From: Balneolales bacterium
Lineage (GTDB): Bacteria; Bacteroidota; Rhodothermia; Balneolales; Cyclonatronaceae
Direction of reading: 5' to 3'
DNA length: 64,000 bases
NCBI GenBank assembly: GCA_020832405.1
Contig: JAFIET010000001.1
Location: 62,001-126,000, forward strand
The notes under the pieces: generated by a model
Databases searched by the model: none
What the model saw: the letters and a program-made list of their open reading frames with translations, nothing else
Told to the model about the DNA's origin: nothing
Part shown: piece by piece, positions 34,607 to 45,624 of the stretch
Layout of the letters: every line of letters starts with the position of its first letter
How positions within the stretch are numbered: position 1 is the stretch's first letter
Made by a program: the position numbers and the translations under genes

Positions 34607-35779
34607 TTATTTCATGAACTGCCGTGCAAGCACCATGCGCTGTACCTCGCTCGTGCCCTCACCGATTTCGAGCAGCTTGGCATCGCGCAGGAAGCGCTCA
34701 ACGTGGTACTCCTTGGTGTAGCCGTAACCGCCGTGTATCTGAATGGCGTCGAGGCAGGCTTTGGTGCACATTTCTGAAGCGAACAGCTTGGCCATAGAGG
34801 CTTCCTTGGTGTAGGGCCGGCTGTTATCTTTCAGCCAGGCTGCCCGTTGAACGAGCAGGCGAGCGGCATCGATACTGACGCCCATATCCACGATTTTCCA
34901 CTGAATGGCCTGATTCTGACCAATCGGCCTGCCAAACTGAGAGCGCTCCTGCGCGTAGTTCTTCGACTCTTCGAAAGCACCGCGGGCCACACCAACGGCA
35001 ATGGAGCCGATGCCGATGCGGCCGCCGTCCAGAATCTTCATGGTATCAATGAAGCCCTGCCCCAGCCCGCCCAGCTGATTCTCAGCCGGTACCACCACAT
35101 CTTCCATATAAATTTCGCAAGTGTCGGAGGAGTTCATGCCCAGCTTCTTAAGCTTGGGGCCGTAGCTGAAGCCCTTCATGCCTTTTTCGAGGATGAAGGC
35201 CGTAACGCCTTTTGCGCCTTTGTCGCGGTCGGTTACAGCCAGCACCACGTAGATGCTGCCTACAGAACCTTGTGTGATAAAGATTTTGGCGCCGTTCAGA
35301 ATCCAGTTGTCGCCGTCGCGTACGGCGGTTGTTTTCATATTGGAGGCATCGCTTCCGGAACCGGGCTCGGTGAGGGCCCAGGCACCGAGGGCTTTTCCGC
35401 TTGTGAGCTGCGTGAGGTACTTCATTTTCTGTGCCTCATTGCCGGCCAGGGCGATGTGCGCCGAGCAAAGGGAGGTGTGCGATGCAACTGTGAGCGCAAG
35501 GGAGGCATCCCAGCGGGCAATTTCTTCAAGCACGATGGCGAAGCTCATGGTGTCGAAACCTGCGCCGCCGTACTTTTCTTCATGATAGATACCGAGCATA
35601 CTCATCTCGGCCAGTTCACTCACAATGTCATGCGGAAATTCGCAGTTCTCATCCCGCTCCATCACAGTTGGTGCAACACGTTTCTCTACGAAATCGCGAA
35701 TGCTTTCACGAATCATGTTGTGATCTTCTGAAAGCTCAAAGCCTAAGCCTGCGGGCGGGGTAAGGGTGTCTATACTCAT
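34607..35779 (-). CDS. Short-chain/butyryl-type acyl-CoA dehydrogenase
   Basis: A 390-residue FAD enzyme for the first step of beta-oxidation or branched-chain acyl degradation. ALTEPGSGSDASNMKTTA and WILNGAKIFITQGSVGSIYVV are flavin-region motifs; YGYTKEYHVERFLRDAKLLEIGEGTSEVQRMVLAR carries the C-terminal signature. The glutamate in GEGTSE marks the short-chain layout. An electron-transfer flavoprotein is required but is not in the window. The acyl chain preference is inferred, not shown. Confidence 0.9.
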   Translation of the reverse strand: MSIDTLTPPAGLGFELSEDHNMIRESIRDFVEKRVAPTVMERDENCEFPHDIVSELAEMSMLGIYHEEKYGGAGFDTMSFAIVLEEIARWDASLALTVASHTSLCSAHIALAGNEAQKMKYLTQLTSGKALGAWALTEPGSGSDASNMKTTAVRDGDNWILNGAKIFITQGSVGSIYVVLAVTDRDKGAKGVTAFILEKGMKGFSYGPKLKKLGMNSSDTCEIYMEDVVVPAENQLGGLGQGFIDTMKILDGGRIGIGSIAVGVARGAFEESKNYAQERSQFGRPIGQNQAIQWKIVDMGVSIDAARLLVQRAAWLKDNSRPYTKEASMAKLFASEMCTKACLDAIQIHGGYGYTKEYHVERFLRDAKLLEIGEGTSEVQRMVLARQFMK

Positions 35780-35837
35780 GGAAATAAAGTTAAGGATGTT
35801 TGGAAGCGATTTTCCGCTAAATATAAGCAGATTCGGA

Positions 35838-35875
35838 CTGCTTCACGAAGCAGCTTACAAGGATTTATAACTTTG
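35838..35875 (+). promoter_or_regulatory. Candidate promoter with dyad, upstream of DUF308 gene
   Basis: TAACTTTG (35868-35875) matches the TAnnTTTG consensus. A dyad CTGCTTC-AC-GAAGCAG (35838-35853) lies where a -33 region would be. No TTG box is present at the standard distance. Confidence 0.35.
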
Positions 35876-35967
35876 ATGTCACGAACTTCGTTTGGCAGGA
35901 TTTATGCTCTGATTTTCGCATATTTCAGAAACAGAACTTTTGGTATCCAATTTAACCGCAGCTTTTT

Positions 35968-36417
35968 ATGCAACAGTTTAACATGCAGTTCGGGGAAGCG
36001 CAGCCCGGCAGAAAATTTACAAACGGCCTTGTGGCGCTTGCTACCGGGGTGTTCAGCATGATCTTTCCGGAAATGCTGCACATTATTATCGCGGCATGGC
36101 TTATCTCAAACGGCATCATGCAGTTTTTCTACCGGTCAGGCGCTTTCATGGGCGTTGTGTCGCTTATAGCCGGCCTGTTTATTTTTCAGTTCGAAAATTT
36201 CATCCCCTACGCTTTCGCCTTCTTTCTCATCATTATGGCTTTTGGCGCCATCCTTTCGGGCGGACTTTCCTTTTTCGGGGTCGTGACCTTCATCTTTGCT
36301 TTGCTCATCATGGGTACCCCTGCCCTTGTGAATGTGATGATAGCCGCCTTCCTCATTTTTTACGGAACAAGCGCTTTGTTTGCCTGGTGGCAGCTTCGTA
36401 AACTGCGACAGTTGTAA
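35968..36417 (+). CDS. HdeD/DUF308-like small membrane protein
   Basis: A 149-residue protein with about five to six transmembrane helices. GLVALATGVFSMIFPEMLHIIIAAWLISNGIMQFF and repeated short GG-type turns fit the DUF308/HdeD pattern of paired helices. HdeD is acid-resistance related in E. coli; the function here is unknown. The ATG at 35968 is preceded by a 90-base leader, and the gene ends at a strong terminator. Confidence 0.75.
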   Translation: MQQFNMQFGEAQPGRKFTNGLVALATGVFSMIFPEMLHIIIAAWLISNGIMQFFYRSGAFMGVVSLIAGLFIFQFENFIPYAFAFFLIIMAFGAILSGGLSFFGVVTFIFALLIMGTPALVNVMIAAFLIFYGTSALFAWWQLRKLRQL

Positions 36418-36440
36418 GGTGCTTTGTTAATTTTGAACTA

Positions 36441-36483
36441 AAAAAGCCGTACTTCGGAGATGATCTGAAGTACGGCTTTTTAC
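36441..36483. terminator. Bidirectional terminator after DUF308 gene
   Basis: AAAAAGCCGTACTTC (36441-36455) and GAAGTACGGCTTTTT (36467-36481): a 15-bp stem with an 11-base loop. It separates this gene from the convergent Na/Pi cotransporter gene. Confidence 0.9.
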
Positions 36484-36489
36484 TATTTG

Positions 36490-36513
36490 CAGGGGGATGC
36501 GCGCCTTGCCCCG
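36490..36513 (-). repeat. Recurring CATC(A/C)CCC element (minus orientation), copy 9
   Basis: GGGGGATG (36492-36499), followed by CGCGCCTTGCCCCG, next to the terminator. Confidence 0.5.
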
Positions 36514-36517
36514 ATCT

Positions 36518-38293
36518 TTACTGATTCCTGGATTTGGCTTCCTTGCGTACCGGCGGAAGGGTTCCTTCAATTTTTGAAACCAGAAACTTTTTGCCGGCAG
36601 CTGCTTCACTGACGTTCATGATGTGATCGCCGATTTTTTCAAGGCGGTTCAGCAAGTCGAGGTAAACGATACCGGAACGCACCCGGTAAACACCGTCTTC
36701 GAGCCGAGCGTAGTGGCGTTCCCGCAGCCGGTCCCGGATTTCATCAATTTTGCGCTCCATGTCGATGGCGGCCTGCAGGTCAACCTCGGCAGTACGCGAA
36801 AGGATGTTGTCTTTCATGATGATGATGGCATCGTGTACAGCGGAAAGCATTTCCCGAAGTTCTTCGAGGGCTTCATCAGGTACCTTTTCCTGTTCATCAT
36901 CAAGCGTACGCTCGTAGGTCTTAGACATCTGGAAGTAGAGGTCGCCAATCCGCTCAAGGTCATTTATCATGCTCTGCATGTTGCGGATTTTGCGGATAGA
37001 ATCTGATGAAACATTGGTGTTTTCAGAAATCTGAACCAGATATTCAGCAATCTCGACTTCCAGCTGATCGGTTATTTCTTCACGTTTTTCAAGCTTTTTA
37101 AGGAACTTACGCTGCTTCTCAGGTTTTTTGTACACCAGCCCGAGGAAGCCGTAGTGCATTTTTTCGACCATTTTCGCAAACAGACTGATTTCCTTGCGTG
37201 CCTGCTCGATGGAAAGCTCGGCTGATGACATCAGCCCGATGTTGATATATTTCAGCTCAAAGCGGTCGTCGGCGCTTCCTTTATCAGGCTGAATGCGCTC
37301 CACAAAACGCACCATGTGCGGCACAAAGGCGAACAGGAAAATCACGTTCAGCACATTGAAGGTGGTATGGAACAGCGAAAGCGCGAGCGTAGCGTTCGGG
37401 CGTGCGGCGGGGTCGTCAGAGAAAACAGACAAAGAACCCGGGCTGAACTGCTGCATGATCCAGTCAATGCCGTTGAGGAAGGGGTAAATAACAATAAGCA
37501 TCCATATTACCCCTGCAAAATTGAAGAAAAAATGGAAGCGGGCGGCCCGTTTTGCGTGCACGTTGCCGATCAGTGCGGCAATGTTGGCCGTAACAGTGGT
37601 ACCGATATTTTCACCCAGAATCATGGCTGCTGCAATCGGGAAGGAAATCCAGCCCTGAAACAACATTACAAGGGTAATGGCAGTTGCGGCTGAAGAAGAC
37701 TGCGTGAGCAGGGTAAGTATGGTACCCACGCCGACAAAAAGCAATAAGGAAAGATAGCCGTAATCGGTGAAGCTGTCGAGAAAAGCAAAGATTTCCGGGT
37801 TTTGATCGATATCAGGTACGGCATCTTTAATGAAGTCGAGGCCGATAAACAGGATACCAAAGCCGATCATGGCTTCTGCTATGTTGCGCAGTTTCAGGTT
37901 GCTCACAAACAGAAACGGGAAGAATAAACCGATCATCATAACGGCAATCGGCGTTATCTGAAACTTGAAGCCGAATATCGCGACCATCCAGGCGGTTACC
38001 GTTGTGCCGATATTCGCCCCCATAATTACACCCGTTGATTCCACAAAGGTGAGCAGCCCGGCATTCACAAAGCTGACGACCATTACGGTAGTTGTTGTGG
38101 ACGACTGCGTAATGGTTGTGGTACCGAAACCGGTGAGCACGCCCGTAAATCGGTTTCGGGTCATGCCTTTAAGGATGGATCTGAGCTTGCTTCCGGCAAC
38201 TTTCTGCAGGCCGTCGCTGAAAATTTTCATCCCAAAAATAAAGATGCCAAGGGCACCAACCAGTTGCAGAAAGTCAAAAAAAGTATAGGTCAT
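36518..38293 (-). CDS. Na/Pi cotransporter family protein with PhoU-like domain
   Basis: A 591-residue protein. The N-terminal half is the two-repeat NptA/YjbB transporter: FGTTTITQSSTTTTVMVVSFVNAG and LTLLTQSSSAATAITLVMLFQG are the duplicated QSSS motifs. The C-terminal ~230 residues are helical and PhoU-like (LERIGDLYFQMSKTYE, LNRLEKIGDHIMNVSEAAAG). It should export or import phosphate with sodium, with the PhoU domain regulating it. It is a single unit; an upstream TATTTTTG on the minus strand (38406-38413) is only a weak promoter candidate. Confidence 0.9.
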   Translation of the reverse strand: MTYTFFDFLQLVGALGIFIFGMKIFSDGLQKVAGSKLRSILKGMTRNRFTGVLTGFGTTTITQSSTTTTVMVVSFVNAGLLTFVESTGVIMGANIGTTVTAWMVAIFGFKFQITPIAVMMIGLFFPFLFVSNLKLRNIAEAMIGFGILFIGLDFIKDAVPDIDQNPEIFAFLDSFTDYGYLSLLLFVGVGTILTLLTQSSSAATAITLVMLFQGWISFPIAAAMILGENIGTTVTANIAALIGNVHAKRAARFHFFFNFAGVIWMLIVIYPFLNGIDWIMQQFSPGSLSVFSDDPAARPNATLALSLFHTTFNVLNVIFLFAFVPHMVRFVERIQPDKGSADDRFELKYINIGLMSSAELSIEQARKEISLFAKMVEKMHYGFLGLVYKKPEKQRKFLKKLEKREEITDQLEVEIAEYLVQISENTNVSSDSIRKIRNMQSMINDLERIGDLYFQMSKTYERTLDDEQEKVPDEALEELREMLSAVHDAIIIMKDNILSRTAEVDLQAAIDMERKIDEIRDRLRERHYARLEDGVYRVRSGIVYLDLLNRLEKIGDHIMNVSEAAAGKKFLVSKIEGTLPPVRKEAKSRNQ

Positions 38294-38500
38294 AGTGGGT
38301 TGGCTGTGTGTGGCAATTTAATCATCGGTGAAAACAGATTTTTTGCCGTTAGCACGATACCTGAGTCTGGAAGTTAGGAATTCAGAAAGGTAATTATGAA
38401 GTGACCAAAAATATCAAAAAAAGTTGAGGGAAAGGCACATAATCGAAGGGCGGTTGTTTGCATATCAGGATTTAACACTGCGGTAACATTGGCAGATTGT

Positions 38501-39331
38501 TCATGCAAAAACCCGCCAAAGCAGTTGTGCTGCAACAAAAAGCGCAAGCAGGCCAAATGTAAGCTCCATGTATCTTTTTGGGATGCGGCTCGTGGCGTAA
38601 ACTCCGTAATTTGCACCGATTAGGGCGCCGGCTATCAGAGGAAGAGCTGTGCCGAAATCTACAAAACCCAGAGTAAATGGGGTGATGCCTGCCTCAGCCG
38701 GACTCTGAATCGCAAACTGACCCCAGCCAAAAAAGGAAATAAATACAATCGCTGCCGAAGAAATGCTGATAGCTTTCAGGTAAGGAAGTTTCAGAACCAT
38801 GGTCATGATGGGCACCATCACTACGCCGCCGCCTACTCCGGCAAGCGTTGCAACCGTACCGCCTGCCGTGCCGGTAAGCAGGGCCTGCCTTGGGCCAAGT
38901 TTTCCGTCCGTCATCAGCCCGGAGTTGTGGTCACTTCCGGCAACAGCTTTCTCTTTAGCTTTGAAGATGAATTTCCAGGCAGCAAAAAGCAGCAGGCCGC
39001 TGAATACGACCGAGAACTCCGTTTGGCTGTACCACTCGCTGCGAACAACAGAAACGCCCAGCAAGGTGCCGGCGAGGCTGCAGGAGCCTACCCAAAGGCT
39101 GTCCCGCCGGAAGAAATTGTTCATGCGGATGTGCTTGCGCACGCTGCTCAGAGAGGCGGCAAAGGTACACAGCAGGGAGGTACCGATAATCCAGGGCAGC
39201 GGATCTTCAAAAGATTCAGCGAAAATAAAAATGAGCACAGGGGTAAAAATGAGCCCGCCGCCTACACCAAGCATGCCGGCAAGGATGCCTCCAAAGAGGC
39301 CGATCAGAAGTAGAAGGATTAGTAGCAGCAA
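38501..39331 (-). CDS. TauE/SafE-family sulfite/organosulfonate exporter-like membrane protein
   Basis: A 276-residue permease with about eight helices in two repeats. GGILAGMLGVGGGLIFTPVLIFIF is the N-terminal glycine-rich repeat, and GTVATLAGVGGGVVMVPIMTMVLKLP is its counterpart. These are the TauE/SafE signatures. Substrates range from sulfite and taurine to unknown anions and cannot be assigned. It is monocistronic; TACGTTTG (minus strand, 39384-39391) lies upstream. Confidence 0.85.
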   Translation of the reverse strand: MLLLILLLLIGLFGGILAGMLGVGGGLIFTPVLIFIFAESFEDPLPWIIGTSLLCTFAASLSSVRKHIRMNNFFRRDSLWVGSCSLAGTLLGVSVVRSEWYSQTEFSVVFSGLLLFAAWKFIFKAKEKAVAGSDHNSGLMTDGKLGPRQALLTGTAGGTVATLAGVGGGVVMVPIMTMVLKLPYLKAISISSAAIVFISFFGWGQFAIQSPAEAGITPFTLGFVDFGTALPLIAGALIGANYGVYATSRIPKRYMELTFGLLALFVAAQLLWRVFA

Positions 39332-39403
39332 AATCAGACTGTGTTGTTCCTATAGATGGGAATTGAAAATAACAAGACTAAATCAAACGTAAAGGAAAGG
39401 TTT

Positions 39404-39442
39404 AAATAAAAAAAGCCCGAAGCTGTAGAGCTCCGGGCTTTT
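39404..39442 (-). terminator. Intrinsic terminator of the type IX-sorted secreted protein gene
   Basis: AAAAGCCCG (39411-39419) pairs with CGGGCTTTT (39434-39442) with an inner AGCT/AGCT; a T-rich tract follows on the minus strand. Confidence 0.8.
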
Positions 39443-39466
39443 CGGATATTGCTGAGAGGCTGAACC

Positions 39467-40861
39467 TTACTTCACGAGCATCATTTTGTTGGTCTGTGTG
39501 AAGGCACCTGCTGTCATGCGGTACAGGTAGATACCGCTTGAAAGGTTTGCAGCATCGAAAGTAACAATGTGTGAACCGGCAGAGAAGCTTCCGTTAGCAA
39601 GGGTAGCTACGCGCTGACCCTGCATGTTGAATACTTCAAGGCTAACATCAGAAGCCTGTGGCAGGGTGAAGCTGATGTTGGTAGTTGGGTTGAACGGGTT
39701 CGGGTAGTTCTGAGAAAGCTCAAAGCCCTGAACGGTTTCGCCGGTACCAATGCTGGTTGGCGGAACGAGGGTGAAGGTTACGCTCCATACTTCATCCGCG
39801 AAGCGGGCTTCGTCGCCGGCAGAAGCAACTACGCTCCAGTCGATGGTAACGGTTTGGCCGGGCTCAACACCAAGGCTCTGAAGGATGTCGTAGATAGCAC
39901 CATCGGTAAGTACGAGCTCGGTTGCAGCACCGGTTGGTACATTGAGGAGGGGATCTTCGAGGCTGTTACCGGAAAGGTGAGCAACCCAGGCGTAATCGGT
40001 AGCATTTTCAGAAGCTTCCCACTCAATAGCGATGGCTGTTTCGCCTTCGAAAGTGAGGTCAACTTCAACGCCGTTTGGCGGAGAAAGCAGGCTGAATGCG
40101 CCAAGCTCAACAGAAGCTTCACCGGGGATACCTTCGATGGTCATTACCAGACCGGACGGATCCCAGTTAATTCCAAGGGCTGAGAAAGGAGTCCAGTCGA
40201 AGAAATTACCATTGAAATTGTTGTCGGGGTCGATAAGCATAGGCTCACCAAAATTCTGCTCGCCTTGTGCCCAGTTCCAGCGGCTTGCACCGTCGAGATC
40301 GGCAAGATCCTGAACCGGAGCTACAGAAAGCCAGTACCGCTCAGCAGGAAGGAACCAGTTTTCTTCAGAAACGTCAACGATAAAGGTGTACAGGTTTGCT
40401 TCCTGAACAACTTCAAGTCTTGGATCATCAAGGTCAACTTCGATCGAGTAGAGTGCATCACCCTCGTATGGCTCACCAGCAGGTGAACCGCCGCCATTGG
40501 CAAAAATGTAAAACTGTACGCCCAAAAGAATACCATCGAGGTAGGTGGCATTGTTTTGGAAACCAAGTACAGAAATAGAGGTGAGCGTAGCAGGTGTGCT
40601 GAGTTCGAAATCGTCAGCGCTGAAGGTAGCGGTACCAAGACCTTCAAAAGTTCCGGATACGATACCGCCTGTATCGGCGCGGTTTTGCTGGAACAAAATT
40701 TCTGCGTTCATCAGGCCGGGAGCACGCTCAGCAGGCTGAACACCGGGGAATTGATTTTGAGCTTCAAGCGGGAAAACCTGAGCATTGGCAGTGCCGGTGG
40801 CACCAAGCAGCAAAAGACCTGCGGCAAGCAGACCTTTGCCAAAATTGTAGAATTGTTTCAT
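39467..40861 (-). CDS. Secreted protein with type IX secretion C-terminal sorting domain
   Basis: A 464-residue protein with signal peptide (GLLAAGLLLLGATGTANAQ) and a C-terminal por/T9SS type A domain: SQNYPNPFNPTTNISF, LEVFNMQGQRVATL, SSGIYLYRMTAG, ending KMMLVK. The middle (about 50-250) looks like a beta-sandwich with ISVLGFQNNATYLDG and a SRWNWAQG motif; a fibronectin-like stretch (about 290-370) follows. No catalytic residues are recognised. It should be exported across the outer membrane and attached to the surface or released. Confidence 0.8.
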   Translation of the reverse strand: MKQFYNFGKGLLAAGLLLLGATGTANAQVFPLEAQNQFPGVQPAERAPGLMNAEILFQQNRADTGGIVSGTFEGLGTATFSADDFELSTPATLTSISVLGFQNNATYLDGILLGVQFYIFANGGGSPAGEPYEGDALYSIEVDLDDPRLEVVQEANLYTFIVDVSEENWFLPAERYWLSVAPVQDLADLDGASRWNWAQGEQNFGEPMLIDPDNNFNGNFFDWTPFSALGINWDPSGLVMTIEGIPGEASVELGAFSLLSPPNGVEVDLTFEGETAIAIEWEASENATDYAWVAHLSGNSLEDPLLNVPTGAATELVLTDGAIYDILQSLGVEPGQTVTIDWSVVASAGDEARFADEVWSVTFTLVPPTSIGTGETVQGFELSQNYPNPFNPTTNISFTLPQASDVSLEVFNMQGQRVATLANGSFSAGSHIVTFDAANLSSGIYLYRMTAGAFTQTNKMMLVK

Positions 40862-41438
40862 GACAGATAGGTATTGAGTTAGTTGAAATAGTCCTTGCTC
40901 ATAGTGAGCATTCGAATATAATTCACTGATCCTTTAAATTACAAACAATGATTTGGTAACTTTTTAATTCTATAAAACTTTGATAATTATGAACTTGTGT
41001 ATTTGTTTTTTCTGGCGGGGCAAAATTTAAAAGAGTAAATTCAGAATTATTAAAAATCTCATAGTGATATAGGTTTTTCAAAATTCGAAAATCAGCAGGA
41101 ATTAAAGAAATTAAGGAGCTTTGAGGGCTACCTTCGCCTTATTTTTGTGAATTTACCTTAAATACTTAATTAAATTAAGCAGTACACGTTCGGGCTGCAG
41201 GGTGTTTGCTGATTCTTGTTTGCGTGCGGCTGTTTGCGTTTTCGTATCGATTAAAACGTAGCTAAGATAATTCACCGCTGTTTCCGGGTAGTTGGGGCTC
41301 AAAAAAAGCCGTCACTCAAATAGTGTTGTAAGGCAGCAGCAGAATTACTGAAGCTCAGGGCTGCGCTTCAGGCAACTTATGCTTAATCAGTTTCTTGTTT
41401 TAATGTCTGAGTTGTAAATTGAGTACCGTGCGCACCTC
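40862..41438. other. AT-rich intergenic region upstream of the secreted-protein gene
   Basis: 577 bases with no supported gene. The half next to 40861 is very AT-rich and probably carries the promoter and leader of the secreted-protein gene. CTTAATT-A-AATTAAG (41165-41179) is a perfect dyad. Near the gldC end, CTGAAGC (41348-41354) and GCTTCAG (41365-41371) form a hairpin that may end gldC transcription, although a T-run is missing. No exact consensus promoter was found. Confidence 0.4.
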
Positions 41439-41768
41439 TCATTTTTTGATCTCCATCTTTTCGGCGAAATACTCGCAAAAGTCGCGCATATCGCCGCTCA
41501 TGCGGTCGTCTTTGGTAGAACTTTCGAAGGTGTCGGCCATGGTTACCAGCGTTTCATAGAAGAAGAGCTTCATCTCATCTACGGTCATTTCTTTGGTCCA
41601 GAGGTCGAGTTTGAGCGTCTGTTTGTGGTCGTTGTCCCACAGGGAGAGCAGCATGGCCCGGCAGTCGGCCGGCTTGTCGAGGCCGGCATCCCCGGCATTC
41701 CAGGTTATTTTTTCGGGTACGTTTTTGTCGTCGAGCTCAATGGAGATGTCGATGTTCTTTTTTTTCAT
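41439..41768 (-). CDS. gldC: Gliding motility-associated protein GldC
   Basis: 109 residues from the ATG at 41768. NIDISIELDDKNVPEKITWNAGDAG, LSLWDNDHKQTLKLDLWTKEMTVDEM and a final MRDFCEYFAEKMEIKK match GldC of Bacteroidota. GldC is cytoplasmic and supports gliding in Flavobacterium; it is found widely in the group, including in non-gliders. The gene is 88 bases downstream of rluD on the same strand. The longer frame to 41972 has no support. Confidence 0.88.
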   Translation of the reverse strand: MKKKNIDISIELDDKNVPEKITWNAGDAGLDKPADCRAMLLSLWDNDHKQTLKLDLWTKEMTVDEMKLFFYETLVTMADTFESSTKDDRMSGDMRDFCEYFAEKMEIKK

Positions 41769-41819
41769 GTGCTTGCGAAGTCTTTTTTGGAGGGTGTCAA
41801 TTACAGGAACCGGGTTTCG

Positions 41820-41845
41820 TGCAGGGGGCACATCACCCGAAAAGA
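41820..41845 (+). repeat. Recurring CATC(A/C)CCC intergenic element, copy 10
   Basis: TGCAGGGGGCA precedes the core CATCACCC (41831-41838), followed by GAAAAGAAAA, between rluD and gldC. Confidence 0.55.
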
Positions 41846-41856
41846 AAATAAAAAGC

Positions 41857-42858
41857 TTAGCTGCAGTACGTGCGCAGCTGTTCGAGGGCGTGTTCGAAAT
41901 CTGCCGGCAGGGGCGATTCAAAATGAACAGGCTCGCCGGTTGAGGGGTGCAGAAAGCCCAGGGTTTTGGCATGCAGGCACTGCCGGCCCAGCTCTTTGAA
42001 GAGCTTCAGAAACAGATCCTTCCGGAAGCCGGTATTGGAGCCGTAGCGCACCGCCGCGCCCCCGTACACTGCGTCGGCAAGCAGGGGGAAGCCGGCATCA
42101 GCGAAATGCACGCGGATTTGATGCGTGCGCCCGGTTTCGAGCCGGGCTTCGATGAGGCTGAGATGATCGAAACGCTCCAGTACTTTGAAGTGCGTAATCG
42201 CCTGTTTGCCGCGCCCGTCGGTGAGTACGGCCATGAGCTTGCGGTCGCGCGGGTGCCGGCCCATGAGCGAATCGAAGGTGCCCTCATCGGGCGGCTGACC
42301 CCAAACGATGGCCTGATAGCTGCGTTCGATGGTGTGTTTGGCGAACTGTTTGGCCAGCAGCTGATGCGCCGTATCGTGTTTGGCCACCACAAGCAGGCCG
42401 CTCGTGCCCTTGTCGATGCGGTGCACTATCCCGGGCCGCACCGCCGGATCGTTTGCCCCCGAAAGCTGCCCCGTATGGTGCAGCAGCGCGTTCACCAGGG
42501 TGCCGGTCCAGTTGCCGAAGGCCGGATGCACAACCATATGAGACGGTTTGTTGATGATGAGGAAGTCGTCGTCCTCAAAAATGATATCAATCGGGATGGG
42601 CTCCGGAGCCAGCTCGGGCACCTTGTGCTTCAGAATTTCCGCCTCGATGAGGTCGTCGGGCTGCACCAGATAGGAAGCCTTGGTTGGCTTGCCGTTTACC
42701 AGCACCCGACCTTCCGAAATGGCCTGCTGAACTTTGCTGCGGGTCGCATTTTGCACCATATCGGCCAGGTAGCGGTCGATACGCACGGGCGTTGTCTGCC
42801 CCGGCGCTACTTCAAACCGAAGGTGCCGGGTTTCTTTTTCGTAGCCGTTTTCGCTCAT
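41857..42858 (-). CDS. rluD: RluD-type 23S rRNA pseudouridine synthase
   Basis: 333 residues from the ATG at 42858 (MSENGYEKETRH); the open frame upstream is discarded. An N-terminal S4 domain (VRIDRYLADMVQNATRSKVQQAISEGRVLVNG spread over residues 20-60) is followed by the catalytic domain with GIVHRIDKGTSGLLVVAKH, whose aspartate attacks the uridine, and LETGRTHQIRVHFADAG. Sites in helix 69 are the usual target. The upstream gap of 66 bases from lon contains a variant of the recurring element. Confidence 0.9.
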   Translation of the reverse strand: MSENGYEKETRHLRFEVAPGQTTPVRIDRYLADMVQNATRSKVQQAISEGRVLVNGKPTKASYLVQPDDLIEAEILKHKVPELAPEPIPIDIIFEDDDFLIINKPSHMVVHPAFGNWTGTLVNALLHHTGQLSGANDPAVRPGIVHRIDKGTSGLLVVAKHDTAHQLLAKQFAKHTIERSYQAIVWGQPPDEGTFDSLMGRHPRDRKLMAVLTDGRGKQAITHFKVLERFDHLSLIEARLETGRTHQIRVHFADAGFPLLADAVYGGAAVRYGSNTGFRKDLFLKLFKELGRQCLHAKTLGFLHPSTGEPVHFESPLPADFEHALEQLRTYCS

Positions 42859-42863
42859 GATGC

Positions 42864-42890
42864 TTTTTTTAGGGTGAAGGATGTGCTCAC
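42864..42890 (-). repeat. Variant recurring element upstream of rluD
   Basis: On the minus strand: CACATCCTTCACCCTAAAAA, six bases before the rluD start region. It carries an internal insertion relative to other copies. Confidence 0.4.
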
Positions 42891-42924
42891 AGGCCGGCAA
42901 AACCAGCCTGCTTTCAACACAGCC

Positions 42925-45357
<2,433 letters not shown>

Positions 45358-45624
45358 AAAACAGGCTAAAAAATAAAGTTTTGTGCTGGTTTTGCGGCTC
45401 ATAATCCGCCGCGGTGCAGGTCTGAACTGAACCGCGTAAGATAACAGTTTGTAAACTCATTATTAAGCCCAATAAGACCCGAACAGCTGCTGAATAAAAG
45501 CATTTGATTGCGTACCTTTAAACCCGTATTAAGCAGCATTTCCGGCAAAAACTGCCCCCGATTGCTTCGTTTGCCGGCAATCCCGCTTCCCAATTTTCCA
45601 AAAACCGAAAGCCTGTCTTCTGTT

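Noticed and set aside
38406-38413. TATTTTTG (minus strand) as promoter of the Na/Pi cotransporter
   Set aside because: Matches the -7 box but no TTG box at a suitable distance; too weak in AT-rich DNA.
39384-39391. TACGTTTG (minus strand) as promoter of the TauE-like gene
   Set aside because: Same reason: -7 match only, and it lies close to a terminator.
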